Source of the DNA: Nymphalis io
Taxonomy: Eukaryota > Arthropoda > Insecta > Lepidoptera > Nymphalidae
Reading direction: 5' to 3'
NCBI RefSeq assembly: GCF_905147045.1
Contig: NC_065905.1
Span: 11,532,001 to 11,596,000, forward strand
DNA: 64,000 nt
Made by a program: the position numbers and the translations under genes. Under the pieces are notes generated by a model that searched no databases, was not told the DNA's origin, and saw only the letters and a list, made by a program, of their open reading frames with translations. Positions 36,696 through 50,900 of this stretch are shown piece by piece. Numbering within the stretch: the stretch's first letter is position 1; every line of letters starts with the position of its first letter.

Positions 36696-39067
36696 CTAGA
36701 GTTTAAATCCTGAATGTATAGCACACACTCCAAATGTTAAATTTTCATAAGTTACTTGTCTAAAGCCAGCATCTTCAATCATTGATTTAAATTTTTCCTG
36801 TAAAGACAAGACGTGGGTCACTACAATGGTGCAACATTTCAAAATCTTTACATGTACCTAAAACATTAACAAACCTGATCTGGAAACTGACGAATACTTT
36901 CAACAAGATACTGATAAGGCTTCCACTGACCAGCTACTAACTGTCCCATCACTGGGATCATTTGAAATGAGTATTGGTCATACACCCTGAAAATATAATA
37001 AGGTTGAGAATTAATGAGTGATTCACAAATTACCGTATTCTGTGATAATCTGAAAGTATATATATATGACTTAAGTTTGTTTTTCAGTCAACACAATTAT
37101 ATAATATATGCAATAAAAACTAAGTATTGAACTTCTATGTAAAGTTAATGTTAAATGAATTTAATAATTGTTTATAAAAATGTGCACAAAATATTCAATT
37201 GACAAATAACGTAGAGTTAATTTTTAAATTTAATTCCTTTCAATTTCACAATAATTATATACTAACAGTCTTATTAAGTTATTGGAGGTTTATAAGCTCG
37301 CTAAGAGTAGATTGTCGAAAAGTGTTATCAAGTGTTAAAAATTGATATCAAATTACTAAAAGGAAGGCTACTTTTATGATAAATTTAATCCGCGAGGACT
37401 TGCAGCTGAATGCTTAAGGTTGTGGTACCTCACCAGAGTTGCAAGTATTGACCGCAATAAGATGTTCACATGTGCAATAAGATGGGGACATCGTGAGGTA
37501 TGTGAACTTATGCAAAATTTTCATCATTAATGTTTGTTTACTCGTTTTAAGATATGTTTTTTAGGTTCAAGAAGATGAAGGACCTTCATCTATCCAATAT
37601 TCACTTCTTTTTTTTTTGAATTTGTATTTATTTTATAACTTTCCTCAACAGAATAATTATATTTTATTTTATAGGTTTATACCTTCGATAAGGATTTTAT
37701 TATGAATAAGACTATAAAGCTAATATGTGCTTATATTCAATTCAAGATACGACACCATTGCATAGTAGAATTAGGTAGTTGACTGAACTCCAGGCACATG
37801 AAGCGTCCTCCAGGCTGCAGCACACGGTAAGCCTCCTCCAATACCTATTAAAATATTGGTTATACAATTCTCAATGTTATATCCTGATGACAATTAACAG
37901 TAATACACCCAAGTTATTTGATATATAAAATTAAATAACAGCTATGTCAATCAATTAAAAAGAATTTGTATACTGAATTCCAAACAAAAAAATCTGCAAC
38001 AAAATAGCCATTATTTATATTAGGGATAGAAACTTTATCCCTCACCTTATCAATATGGGTACAATTTCGAATGCCAAATGCAATAGTGTATGCATTATAA
38101 CATTCATCAGGTAAGGGGAGCTGCTCTGCATCTGCACACAGCCAATCCACATCCACTGGTGAATTTTTTAAATAGCCTTGTCTAGAAAAAAAAAGCTAAC
38201 ATAACAAACATTGGCAAATACTATATATATTATATATATATATAATAGTAGTATAGTAATTTAAAAATAAGTTTTGTATTTTAGTGATGATAATGATGAA
38301 TGAGTATGAACAACAACCTTATTGAACATGTTATTTTATTAGCATAGTTACTTTTCAGCACGAAGTTTCCCCACATTTAGCATACTCTGGTTGATATCAC
38401 TAACAGTTACACTGCTACGCTTCTCCGTACTAGAGTTTGTTCGATTTCTTAAATAATTAATATACCTAAATGTAATGTCACCTGGTAAATTAGAATATAA
38501 GCACATTAGATAATTTTATGGAACTATTTAAAATGGCAAATTAATTAGTTTATTTTTCATTTTAATAAACAAGAAGGCACTTTTAATAGTTAAAAAGAAT
38601 AGGTATGTTTAACCCTAATATACCTGTTCCACCAGCCATGTCCAAAAGTTTAGTTCCAGGAGTAGGAGCAAATCTCATCATAAAAATATCTTTCCAAACT
38701 CGATGTATTCCAAATGACATCAAATCATTCATTGTGTCATATTTATCTGCTACGGTTTCAAATACTTGATGAACTGAATGCAAAATCAAAAGAAGTTATT
38801 AAAAAAAAACATTAAAAACATAAGCCAAAAAGTAGTTGATGTACTTAGACTATAATGCCAATGTGAATTTATAAAGGATGTATTGTTTATCTAACCTTTT
38901 TTAGTTTTTTCATCTTCATCAACAGTTTCAAAACCAAAATGCGTTTTTCGTTTCTCTCCGTCATCTCTTTGCGATGCCGCTTGTGCACTATAATTTTTTA
39001 TGCTACAAAGCTTCTCACATGGTTTCGTAATGTTGATAAATTGTAGAAGTCTTCTTTGTAAAGCCAT
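36696..39067 (-). CDS. COQ5: COQ5, mitochondrial ubiquinone-biosynthesis C-methyltransferase, 7 exons
   Basis: Exons (minus): 39067-38896, 38773-38624, 38481-38352, 38181-38046, 37844-37756, 36986-36875, 36797-36696. All phases agree; 296 residues. The product methylates 2-polyprenyl-6-methoxy-1,4-benzoquinol with S-adenosylmethionine, within the CoQ complex in the mitochondrial matrix. The N-terminus (MALQRRLLQFINITKP) is basic and lacks acids, like a targeting peptide. UbiE/COQ5 signatures: YDTMNDLMSFGIHRVWK, the SAM-binding loop LLDMAGGTGDIT, and VLQPGGRFMCLEFS. The C-terminus LTFGVCAIHSGFKL is typical. In exon 5 the donor is ATGCAATG|GTGTCG; reading on would give a false stop soon after. 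Minus-strand AATAAA lies at 36659-36654. It shares a 0.76-kb divergent upstream region with GUCD1. Confidence 0.95.
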
Positions 39068-39829
39068 TGTCTTCTTATATTTTTAACTTAAATAAGATTG
39101 TTCTTAATTCTTATAGTGCATGAGATAATTGGTTCAACAGAACTAAGATATTAAAAAAAATCAAATGGCAAAAATCTGTCAATTATCATCATCCTGTCAA
39201 TGTCAATTAAGTAAAGTGAGTTCCAGACTCTTGCGTTCATAGACAGCAGTTGCGTATTACTTTTTTTTAATGATTTATTTGGACTAACCAACAACGTTTT
39301 ACAATTTAGAAAAAAAAATACAAAACATAAAAAGCACAATCCTTGCAAAACGTCTTTAAAAGCAAGTACAGCATTATTATATAAGAGTAGGTAGAAATGA
39401 ATTTGCATGTTTAGTTTTTTAGCATGCAGCTGTAGGTGCAATCACAATTAATATCATTTCGGAATGATAAAAAGGCGTAAAAAGCACGCCCAAGGTTGCC
39501 TTCACAATATTTAACAAGTGCTCGTGAATGTGGCGCCTGCATAAGATTCAAAAAGAAAAGCTACCAGTATTTTGAAATGGGATACAACCATACAAATTAT
39601 AGGTACTTGAAAGAGTGTTCAATATCGTTTAATTAATGATTTTTTTAATAATTCAGATTTTGTGGATCATTTTATACCACTTTTCTTTGTGTTTTGTAAT
39701 GAATATTATTCTGTTTAAATAGATAATATATGATAAAAACTGATAAACAGGTAACAGGTACGATAAGATTCTAGTTTTTAGCTTGTAAAATAGTTCAACA
39801 TTATAATATAATAATGTTAGAAATACACC

Positions 39830-41431
39830 ATGGCCGCAACAAACAAAGGTATGTTCCTACATATAAACATTTTTTTTAGTAGTTACAACAGAAATCACAT
39901 ATTATGTAGAGGTAAAATGACAGTTATTTGCGATAGCCAATTTTATTTATTATGACTGTGATGCTACTAACAGTTTTGTAGTTGTAATTAAGACAATAAA
40001 GCAATGTAGAAAACATTTCATTATAGATATACGAATTATTTTATAAGATGTATTTTGGTTATTCAATTTATTTGATACTCTTTTGTTTATGTCCTTTATA
40101 TTATTTAAGAACAATGAATTAAAATACATGGTTTGACAGGGTTGACACTAATTCCACACAGTATCCCTCACATTCAACAACGATATAAGTGGGATTGTGG
40201 GGTGACATGCGTCCTCATGGTACTCTCTGAAGGTGATAGAAATGACTTTATCACTAACTTTTTCAAAATATGTGAAGAGGAAGGTTTTGGACAAACCACA
40301 TGTACTATTGATCTCTGCTATTTATTGAAGCGGTAATCATTAATAATTTTCTGTAGGACCTATGTGAGGTATGCTAGGAGAGTTAACTTTTCTTAATGTG
40401 TTTGCTTAGTTGCATCGCCTCAATGAATCAAATATTTTTCACACATGGCTAGTTTTTAAATCTATTGCATATTTCAGATACAATATTAAACATTGCATGT
40501 TTACAACAAGTCACTTACCTAATAAACGAATACTAAGAACTTTTAGTGGTACTGTAAATAAGGTTGGTATAATTAGTTTTTATATCAATTTATTTCACGT
40601 TTCATTTGAACTAAACGTACGTGTATATGTACAGGTTAGTACGGTTAATGTGAATCGGTTGTTCCAGGCAGCGCTTCGAATACGTAAAAGATTTGAAAAT
40701 GCGTCCATTGATGGTATTAAAATTGTTGACAGTGTTCTCTCTACAAGAGATATATTACATCACGTAACCAGCAAGGGGCCGGCCATTGTGCTCGTGGACG
40801 CTGCTTTGCTATCCTGTGATCTTTGTAAACATAACAAGCTTACTTCGGAGTTTAGGTAAATTGTCAAATTACATATTCATCTAGTAAATGTAGAACTCGT
40901 AGAAGACAAAAGTATTTAGTACCTATTTATATAATAGTATAGATTGTGAAAGTAAAAACTACCATCGGTTCGGAAAAGGAAGTGACCTGACCTGAGAAGA
41001 ACCTCAAGAGAGCTTTACTATAATTTTTAAATCGAAAATACCATCAGCAATAATGGGAACATTATTTATTTCCAAATTAGCCTCATGATAAACGTTCACC
41101 ACAGTACAGATACGGAAAATATAGCTGAAATATTAAATATTCATATTATTGTCTAACACACTCAGGAGGACAGGACAAGACAGGAGGTATTGTGTTGGTA
41201 GAAAATATAATGTGGTATAATAAAATTAGTTATTGTTTTAGACGCATATTGGGTGGAATGTATCGTGGTCACTACATCGTGGTGGTCGGATGGTCAAGTG
41301 GCAAGCTGCTGTACCTCGACCCCGCACGATCGAGTCCACTTTGTGCCACCGTACCCGCACGACTGCAGAACTCGCGACTGGCTCCAGGCACCGATCGTGA
41401 TATTATTTTGATTTACTGTGATTACAGATGA
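39830..41431 (+). CDS. GUCD1: GUCD1-like protein (guanylyl cyclase domain-containing 1), 5 exons
   Basis: Exons are 39830-39848, 40140-40332, 40478-40562, 40635-40855 and 41242-41431; phases agree; 235 residues, close to the family length. First exon is only 19 nt (MAATNKG). Family marks: QQRYKWDCGVTCVLMVL near the N-terminus, TCTIDLCYLLKR, AIVLVDAALLSCDLC, and RGHYIVVVGWSSG followed by LYLDPARSS near the C-terminus. The Cys of WDCG and the His of GHYIVVVG sit as in papain-like/C39 folds, so a peptidase-like fold is plausible despite the family name. Molecular function is not established. The end of exon 3 is the least certain boundary, because this part of the family is variable; AAG|GTTGGT keeps frame and length. 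Confidence 0.88.
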
Positions 41432-41964
41432 CAATATGAATTATAAAAATAAATACACACGTATACGTTGTTATTCTCACATCATTTTTTAAATATTATC
41501 CTATAATTAATTTAAATTTTTTAACAATGGTATGTCATTGAAATCAATTGTTAGTTTGATACGATGTGAGTTTTTTTACCAAAATAACAGTAGGTGATAA
41601 CAATGCTTACATACTCATATTTTGATAACCTATTTTAAGGGTTAAAAAGTAATGTTTAGGTTTTTTTCTACGCACTATTCCAGTCGAAGAAGGAGTAAAG
41701 ATAAACAATCCTTAGATTTACAAAGACCTACAAAGCGATTTGCTAATAGTTCTGGTGTTTATACACAAACAGTTCTTGATTAATTTATCTTTATCTATAA
41801 AATGCTATTCCACTTAACTAGTTACAACCACTTTAATGTATCTTCCAAAGGTCGGATTACATCGCGGACATTAAAAACGCCATTTATCGCAAACCCATAG
41901 TGAATATCATACATTATTCAAAATCTCGACCAATGAAATTCGATGTCAGTGTTTTATTTGTCTA

Positions 41965-42245
41965 TAGGTGCTGGAGCTTTGTGCAAGTCCGTCTTAGTAG
42001 GTACCACCCACTCATTAGATATTTTAATGCTAAGCAGCTATACTTAGTACTGTTGCGTTCCGGTTATAAGGACGAGTGAGCCAGTGTAACTACAAGCACA
42101 AGGGACCTAATATCTTATTTATCATGGTTAGTGACGCATTGGTGACATAAGGAATGGTTAAAATATCTTACAACGCCAATTTTTATGGGCGGTGGTGGCC
42201 ACTTACCATCAAATGGCTCGTTTGCTCGTCCGCCTACCTATAACA
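41965..42245 (-). repeat. SINE family B, near full length
   Basis: As read on the plus strand: GTAGGTACCACCCACTCATT, GTTGCGTTCCGGTTATAAGG, GAGTGAGCCAGTGTAACTAC, GCGGTGGTGGCCACTTACCA and the terminal GTCCGCCTACCTATAACAT. Confidence 0.8.
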
Positions 42246-43259
42246 TAAAAAACAAGACGAAAAAGAATACAGATTTAACAATGCGTTACCTTCGTGTAAT
42301 ATTTATTTTATTCTTATAAAAATAAAAACTTGTCTATAGTTCAAGAATCCCCTATTTGAGATATTTATCTGTGCCAACACTACAAATAATTTGTACCACT
42401 TATCTCCACAAAGAAAAATAATTACATATTATTGTTTAAAAATATACAAAATTTATTTCTAGGAAATAAATATCTTCGAATAAAATCCAACATTCACACA
42501 AAGATGGCTTCAATTATTTTATAGGGTAAGTGGTCATTATTATATTTAGAAATACTTATTTTAGAAATTTTTACACGTTATATGAATTAGTAATCTTTAA
42601 ATAATTTATCGCAAATACATTGACGTATTAAATAATATGTTTTGTGTGAACCACTTAACCATAAACAAACATTAGCTTTTTTTCTTTATACTATTATTCG
42701 ATGCAATAAGGGAAATCCCGTTCAACATGTTCCAGTCTATGTCTATTTGGTAATTTAAATTGTAGTACGTTGCAATAAAATATACTTTACTTTGATTCTT
42801 TTCAAATTTGCATGTAATTATGGTATGAGTTAATAGGGTTGTCAATTTAATATGAGATGAGGAAATAATATAAATAATCTATTAATAAATAATCTCCTAA
42901 TAATAATATATGAACAGTAACAAACTTGAAATGGCTATAACAATTAAGATGAAAATGGAGATCTTTGAAGCGATAAATTCGAGAACAAAAAAAGTGATCT
43001 TTCCTATTACCCAGTGGGATTTTATTGCTTGTCCTGTTCATGTAAGGTTCTATGCACTCCATTCTCCATTGGTTTTAAAGTATTATTTTTAGCCAGATTA
43101 ACGAAATTATTTTAATATTTAAAATTTCATTTCAAATCGTAATTAATAATTACCTACTAGTATCCTGCGGATTTACCCGCGATATATTTGTATTGTACAT
43201 GGAAGTTTAAAAAGTCTTAAGCCTAGCAATATTAACGGACGCAAAACAATGTTTGTATC

Positions 43260-43567
43260 CGATCCCAGGGGAATTTTACTGGTGGTAGGGCTTTGTGCAA
43301 GCTCGTCTGGGTAGGTACCACCCACTCATCAGATATTCTACCGCAAAACAGCAATACTTGATATTGTTGTGTTCCGGTTTGAAGGGTGAGTGAGCCAGTG
43401 TAATTACAGGCACAAGGGACATAAAATCTTAGTTCCCAAGGTTGGTGGCGCATTGGCTATAAGCGATGGTTGACATTTCTTACAATGCCAATGTCTAAGG
43501 GCGTTTGGTGACCACTTACCATCAGGTGGCCCATATGCTCGTCCACCTTCCTATTCTATATAAAAAA
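43260..43567 (-). repeat. SINE family B, near full length
   Basis: As read on the plus strand: TGGTGGTAGGGCTTTGTGCA, GGTACCACCCACTCATCAGA, GAGTGAGCCAGTGTAATTAC, CACTTACCATCAGGTGGCCC, then TTCCTATTCTATATAAAAAA. It is the best-preserved copy in the window and a good reference for the family. Confidence 0.85.
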
Positions 43568-43569
43568 AA

Positions 43570-45448
43570 AATAATTTCAAATAAAGTAATAATGATTATA
43601 AACCTACTTAAATGACTAAATATGGCGATAAACATGTAGATATATGTAGGTAAACTTTTATATAATATTTAATATTAACTTTTGATAAACTGAACAGATT
43701 TCGATGAAATAAAAGCATTTGTAACAACAAAAGATAAACAGACAAAAATATAAAAATAATTATAGTATTTGTTTTAATAACTTACAAAAAGCCAAATTAA
43801 CATAAGTATCGCAGTTATTTTGATATTACATACACTTCAATTTAATTTATTTTAATAAATTTTATAGATCATAGTTTAATTGCATATCATGAAACAAAGG
43901 TAGAAATTATTTCTGTTTAATTCTGTTGGCATGGAAAGGCAACCGTTAGAATGCGATGTTGATTTTTCAGTTGCATTATAGTAATCTGCTTATATTAAAA
44001 AAAACACTGTCGTCATGCCTGTGACTCAAATAACTAAGGTTCGGGATTCATATTTCTTATGGTGCAAATGTGGCGATTGGCTGTATTTCTAAAATAAACT
44101 GTATAAAAACAAACTAAAAAAATTGAGATCAACCATTTTAGACTACACTGATAATGACCACAGGAAGACATATGGTTATACTGAAAGTAAGAGTAAAACA
44201 CGCTGGGCGAGTTGACGCCTGCGCCGCCCTCTACAGTTGATTGTTAAATGATGAGATAGTAAACTCTTCTTATGTTAATGTGATTATATATTACACCAAA
44301 CTTTTTTTTAAATTTAAATTAGTTAGGAATACTGGAATAAAGGGTCTAAGAAATATTAATAATAATTAAATAACCATCCCTTACATAACCAATGCGCTAC
44401 CAATCTTGGCAACTAAGATGTTATATCTTGAAACAGAAGGTGGGCCAGGATAGCGAAAGAAGTGTTGGGTGGTCATTAACAATATTTATTTAAACAGGCA
44501 GAGTAACCACCCTGCTCAAGTTCAACAATAATTATGATCGTTCATTGTAAATACATCGCTTTTTATACAAAAGTTAAATCATTATAATGTCGGTAGTTGT
44601 AAAAATCATATCACGAAGTTAAATAACATTAAAACAAAATTTATAATCAAATTAACTTCAATAAATATTAGGTTATTCTAAATTATATACGCGTTGGTTG
44701 TAGCGTTGAGTTTAACAATCTAGTACCTCTCACTCACCTTTCAAACCAGAACGCAACATTACTAACTATTGTTGTTTGGCGGTAGAATAAGTGATGAATG
44801 GGTGGGTAGTCAGATAGACTTGCACAAAGCGCTACCTTCAAATAACTTTCGAACTGCGCATAGATACGATAATCCTTACGTCGGTGCCAAACTCCGATGG
44901 GACGGTAATACGACACGGCCAGAAAAAGATTTCAGCTTGTTGTGGAAAGTATAAAAATTTTCAAATTTCACGTTGCTACTGACCGACCGTCCGACGTTAA
45001 CCTAGGACCTAGGAGTCTAGGTCCTTATGCACTAGCTGCTTTTACTACCATGACATAATATATTGCAATATATAATATATAAGTTATCATGTTATATAAA
45101 AAACAATATTATGTACATATATGATAATCATGTCCACGGTGTTTGGTATACATTAAGAAAAACGAAAACTGCACTTATGTCGCCTGGTTCTACTTTTATG
45201 TTCAAATATCTTGCTACTTCAAAATGTATCACTTATCTATCTGTATGCATATAAAATAAATTGTGTATGTACGTCTAAATAGGCACATGTTTTATTATCC
45301 CACACTCGACACTTGCTTGATTCGTAAAAATCTTATAATATTAAGTTTGGTGATTTCCCTAATTTATGAATATCATCGTATGATGTAATATAAATGTAAT
45401 AATACGAGTAGACGAAGCTCATTTCGTATTTTATTCTTTAACAAGACG
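43570..45448. other. Intergenic DNA upstream of the secreted-protein gene
   Basis: It holds a family-B SINE in two parts (about 44375-44420 and 44735-44835) separated by about 310 bp of unrelated sequence, and a reversed family-C fragment at about 44880-44930 (GATGGGACGGTAATACGACA). The rest is AT-rich and unrecognised. Confidence 0.5.
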
Positions 45449-47830
45449 ATGTGTAGACAAATTAAAATATTGATCTTACAAAGTTTATTTGTATTGTGTG
45501 TTGAAGCTAAAAGCTATGCGGTGAGTGATTTATAAAAATATTCATAAATAAATACGATTTACTTCTTTTTAAATAACGTAAGGCCTTTTTAATCTTTATA
45601 ATTAGTTTTGTTATATATTTGGGATGGTAATACGATACGGCCAGAATTTAACATTGAAGATATGGAATAATGATATTTAGATATATATTATATTTATCAC
45701 CTACGTTTATAAGTATTTGTTAAATATTTTTTATGTGATTTAAAATTTCCGTAATACAGGTTAACTCAAGACATTTATACTATAAAGTGTAAAAAAACTT
45801 ATTAACATTCTGTAAAATATACTTTGTCGTTTTTTGTTTATTAAGAATATGTATTATAATAAGAATACCTCTATATTAAAGTAAATATTAAAATAAAAAT
45901 ATTCTTTTACAATAATAAATAAATGCCAAATTTTTGAATCAACCCTGTTTGAAACATTATGTGCCGTCTATCGAATCTCATCAAACGAAAATTTTCGAAA
46001 AGTCTCTAAAGGTATACCTTTCAATTAACTATCTTTCTCTTTCGGTGCTTATTTTTCGTTGGTGCGAAAGAGACATATGTCAGTTTCTCGCCGTTACGTC
46101 AAATATAGATGTCGTTGTCGCGGTGCGCAGATCTAATACCTCGACATTTCATAGAATATAGTCCAATGTTGTTGTTGTGATTTTGAATCAAACCGACTCA
46201 AACTTAGGTAGTTTCTGTTCGACGGTCCTTAAATTCACTCACAATTTGATATTAAAAAATAGGTAAGTGTCCCCTAACTAATTTGTTATAGTTTTTATTA
46301 CCACAATAACCAATAAAAAAAATTACTCTGAGTAATCAATCCCAAAGGAAAATTAGTAGTAAAATAATCATGGAAATTCAGTGTAACCGCTAATGTAAAT
46401 ATTTTTATTCATTTTAATTTTTTTTTTTTCTTTTTAAAATATTTTTATAATTTTTATTTTTACGTAAGGGACGCTGAGTAGTTATCCCAGACCCACAGCA
46501 AACGAATGGTATTTGTTTAGGGAGCCAGGAAACATATTTGTAGGATTTGCTCTTGCTTGTTAAATTCGTACGAATCAATTTTGTATTTATGTATATACTA
46601 TATTATTATATTAGTATATACTTTTTTTTTAATAGAATAGGAAGGCGGACGAGCATAAGGGTCCGTTCACACAGACCGGCTCGGAGAGGAGAGCAGATTT
46701 TTATCACGTTGGAAACAGTGTTTTGAGTGATTGTAGTAAAGTTTATTTTTGCATTTGCACCTTTTTTGTCATTAAAAATGCCTGAACGCGCTTCGTGTGA
46801 AGTAATAAAAGGAGCCGACCGGCTCCGCTTGCGTGCTCTTTCTCGCTCGCACCCGCTTTCAGATCTCTTCCAGCCGGTCGATGTGAAATAGTTGGCGGCT
46901 CCGCTCCGGCCAATTCCAAGCGTATACGACCCGGTCTGTGTGAAAAGAAAAAAGCAGGCCGATGCTCTCCGAGCCGGTCTGTGTGAACGGACCCTAAGGG
47001 CCACCTGATGGTAAGTGGTCACCAAACGCCCTTAGACATTGGCATTGTAAGAAATGTTAACTATCGCTTACATTACTAATGCGCCACCAACCTTGGGAAC
47101 TAAGATGTCCCTTGTGCCTGTAATTACACTGGCTCACTCACCCTTCAAACCGGAACACAACAATACCAAGTACTGCTGTTTTGCGGTAGAATATCTGATG
47201 AGTGGGTGGTACCTACCCAGACGAGCTTGCACAAAGCTATTATAAAATATATAAAAATGAACGACAAATGAAATTTTAGACATGTGATAAATCATTTAGA
47301 TATAACGATTCTTTCCTATGAAGTTCGATGTGCTGTAACGCAAAACTAAATATATTTTCACGCCGATTTTTTTTTGTAAAATGATCTCAAATGGATAACT
47401 CCAGATGCGCAATTGAAATTATCAAAATACAATGCTATTGGTTAGTCCGCAATGTGACGTCAGATCCTTTGTTAACATTACCTCCGTCACATGGTTGCTG
47501 GATATTTTTAAGGTGGTCGATGTTTGGATCGAATTCACAATAAAATTGTAACGTTTATTTTGATGTAAATAAGACTTTGAGTCAATTACTGATATCGCAA
47601 GACGTTATCAGCACAATAAACCGAACTATTTAATTCACACCAGTGTTGCTTTTGATTGCGTGTTAAAACATCGTTTCATAAAAATCTTTTGTAGCTGTAA
47701 GTACGACCGAATTTATTTATTTAAGGAAACACAGTGAAATGACATTTATAACAGTAATATAGAACGATACATAGATCAGCTGACTTTCCATTTATAATTA
47801 CACTACCACTAATATTTAACAAAGATATAC

Positions 47831-47900
<70 letters not shown>

Positions 47901-50900
47901 CCACACACACACAGGTAAAACATGAACATGATAATACAATCAAGTAAGATCAATAAAGGTATAGTATATAAAGCTTTATTATGGTTTATATATATTAATT
48001 AAGGTTTTAGGAGACATATTTTGCCTCCTTCAGATTAATGGGAAACACGATATCCGAACATCAAACAATATCATACAAAAATATAGTAAATCTTTAAGGT
48101 GAACAAAAATCGTAAAAATGTCACTACGTTGGCTGTACAGCGTATCTACCTACTCTGATTCTGATGTAAGGCTATAAAATAATCTTATTATCAAACAATT
48201 TAAACAAAATTAAATTCGAAAAGTTTGAGCATTATTCTTGGTCATGTATTACCGTTTGTAGGGAGTTAGGGACTTTTTGCAAGCGGTCTGGATGGGTACA
48301 ATGTCCATGTTAGATCTCGTAGTGGCGTATTATCGGTTCAAGAAAAAGCACTTATGATAGCTCCAGTGTTTATGGGCGATGGTGGATTAGCTTGGATTAC
48401 CTACTAGCTAATACGTAGCACGCTTTGCAAAGCCTCTTCAATTTTTGTAAGCAAATATCAAATACGACTCGTGACTAGAAACCTAGTCATCAATGTTTTG
48501 ACTCAATCGATGCATGAAGCCATACAATGCGTATCACAAATTTCTATAAGTATGTAAGATTAAACCATGTATGTATATAATTTATCTAATAGGTTACTCT
48601 CGAACGCCCAAACTGTCCAATACTGTCCGGCAATCTTGGTTGTTTGTATTTATCATAATTTAAAAAGTAATGTTTGTTTTTATCGAGATGCGAGATATTT
48701 TTGCAAAGGACACAATATATATATGTGTTCTGAAATACATTGGAAACATTTATTCTATTTGGTCGTTTTGTCCAGTGTATAAATTTTCAATGTGGTTTAT
48801 CGTATATTAATGTATTTATGTATTATCGACGCCCTATTTGTCAAAAGAGAAAAAAATACTTATTTACAGTTCAATACATATTATTAATATATTATTATAC
48901 ATATATATAATAACAAAATATTGTTAACCTCTTGTAACATAGCAATGTATTTTATCTGTAATAAAATATGGTTCGTGTAGATAAATTAATTAGTTTTCAA
49001 TTTGTAAATACTAACATAATACTTCAAAAGAACAATCATTCAAGAACAATCTGATATGATTTGATATAACAATCATATGATTTTAATTTTTTTTATATAT
49101 TTCCGGGAGGGCAAATGACTACTCGACCTGATGGTAAGAGTAGTAGAGTCCAAACGCAACAACGGCCAGTACACTCGGGAAGAATGTACACTAAGTGCAC
49201 TAGCCGACCCCGCCTTGCCGGCCCGCAAGATGCCTCAAGATGCCAAGGTGTTTGTGACCTTTACGTCGCTGCAACCGATCCAAGGTTTCCAGTAGGTGAA
49301 CTTAGTGGAGTCATCCCAAAGGTGCGAGCAATATTCAATGCAAGACCGTACCTGTGTTTTGTATAACAAGCACAGTTGTTGTGGCGTGAAAAAACGGCGC
49401 ACCTTGTTCAGAACTCGAGTTTCCGTGAAGCTGTTTTTATAACAGCATCGATGCAGCCCTTGGAGTAAGGTCGCAGCGAACGTCAATTCCCAGCATGGTG
49501 ATTTTGATTTGTAACACCAGCGGAGTACCATAGAGAGAGGGAAGAAGGGAAAATGGTGACTTTTTTGCTGTGAGAGCGCTACCTGTATTTTCTTGGCATT
49601 AAGCTCAACAAGATTACCAGAGCCCTATTTGGCGATGAGTTGTAACGTCCTATCGAGTTCAATGACAAGATCCTCTCCTCAATTCCCGTTCGCCCAGCCA
49701 CTGCGCGGCCGTGGTATCCACCTTGCACCGTACTATCGTCTGCATAGCAATGTATGTTCCCAAGAGAGAGCATATCATTTATATACAAAAGAAAGAGTGT
49801 GGGAGATAGCACAGATCCCTGGGGGACCCCAGCATTCACTACATAGAATTGTGAAGCGTAACCATCAACTAAAACACAAAGGCTACGCTTGTTTAGGAAG
49901 CTGGCAATCCAGGTGCAAAGCTGAGCAGGCAGACCATATGCCGGCAGCTCGAGAGGAGACTTCTGTGCTAGACCCTGTCGAAAGCCTTGGAGATATCGAG
50001 GCTGACAGCCAACGATTCCTAATGCTTGTCGATAGCTTCACCCCAGAGGTGTGTTACGTACGCTAGAAGATCACCTGTGGACCGTTTTGGTCGAAACTCG
50101 TATTGACTATTTATTAGATTAGACAGTGGTCTTCTAGGTAATGGATCAGTTGGTTGCTTAGTATCCATTCTATCAACTTATGAAGTATTGAGGTGATAGC
50201 TATTGGTCGATAATTTTCCGGGTCAGACCGATCCCCTTTTTTGGGAACCGCTTGCATATTAGCTCTTCTCCAAGCCTCCAGCACACATCCCGAATAGAGA
50301 GAAAGTTGGAAAAGGCGCGTTAACACAAGAGACAGCTCCGCCGCGCACTTCTTCAGCACTATGGCTGGTATTCCATTGAGACTGCTAGCTTTCCGTTCAT
50401 CAAGTGAAACGTTGAAAACACGAAATTAGGTCATGACCAATCTGTATAATGCGTTGTGCATCCGCTCTCGTGTATGCTTTCCTTCAGGACTTGGAGTTTT
50501 CGTTTTAAAAAATCAAATTTTTTAATACGAAAACTTATTTCAGCTACGCGCTCTGTTTCTAGTCTCAAATTTTCGTAGATTAATATCATAGAAAAGAACA
50601 ATAAAAGCACCAAATCATATAATACGACTGAAACAGAGTCGACGTAAGGAATTGGGGTGAGTTTTTAGCGCCCATTGCTTTCTTTAGTAAAGTTGTACTT
50701 AGCTAATTTCAGCACGTTTTGACGTGTGACAAAATAAATTGATCTTGAAGTTAACGTTATTTTTTCTCATTATTGCAATTATAAGCACAGTTAGTTGTCT
50801 ATAAAAAATAATTATACTTTGCTGTTGCCAGCACCGAAATTCAACCTAACCTAAAATTCAAATTGTTTTTTTTTTGTTTAACTATAGAAATAGATTTTAA

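Noticed and set aside
37742..37844. COQ5 ending shortly after exon 5 at an in-frame stop
   Set aside because: A donor at ATGCAATG|GTGTCG joins in frame to exon 6 (VYDQYSFQ), restoring the conserved C-terminal domain.
38218..38250. Possible regulatory palindrome in a COQ5 intron
   Set aside because: Simple AT dinucleotide tract; self-complementary by composition.
46606..47025. 139-codon minus-strand ORF as a gene
   Set aside because: It crosses a MITE and the SINE it interrupts; content is repeat-derived.
47721..47939. Minus-strand ORF with long Tyr-Ile repeat
   Set aside because: Translation of the (TA)n microsatellite.
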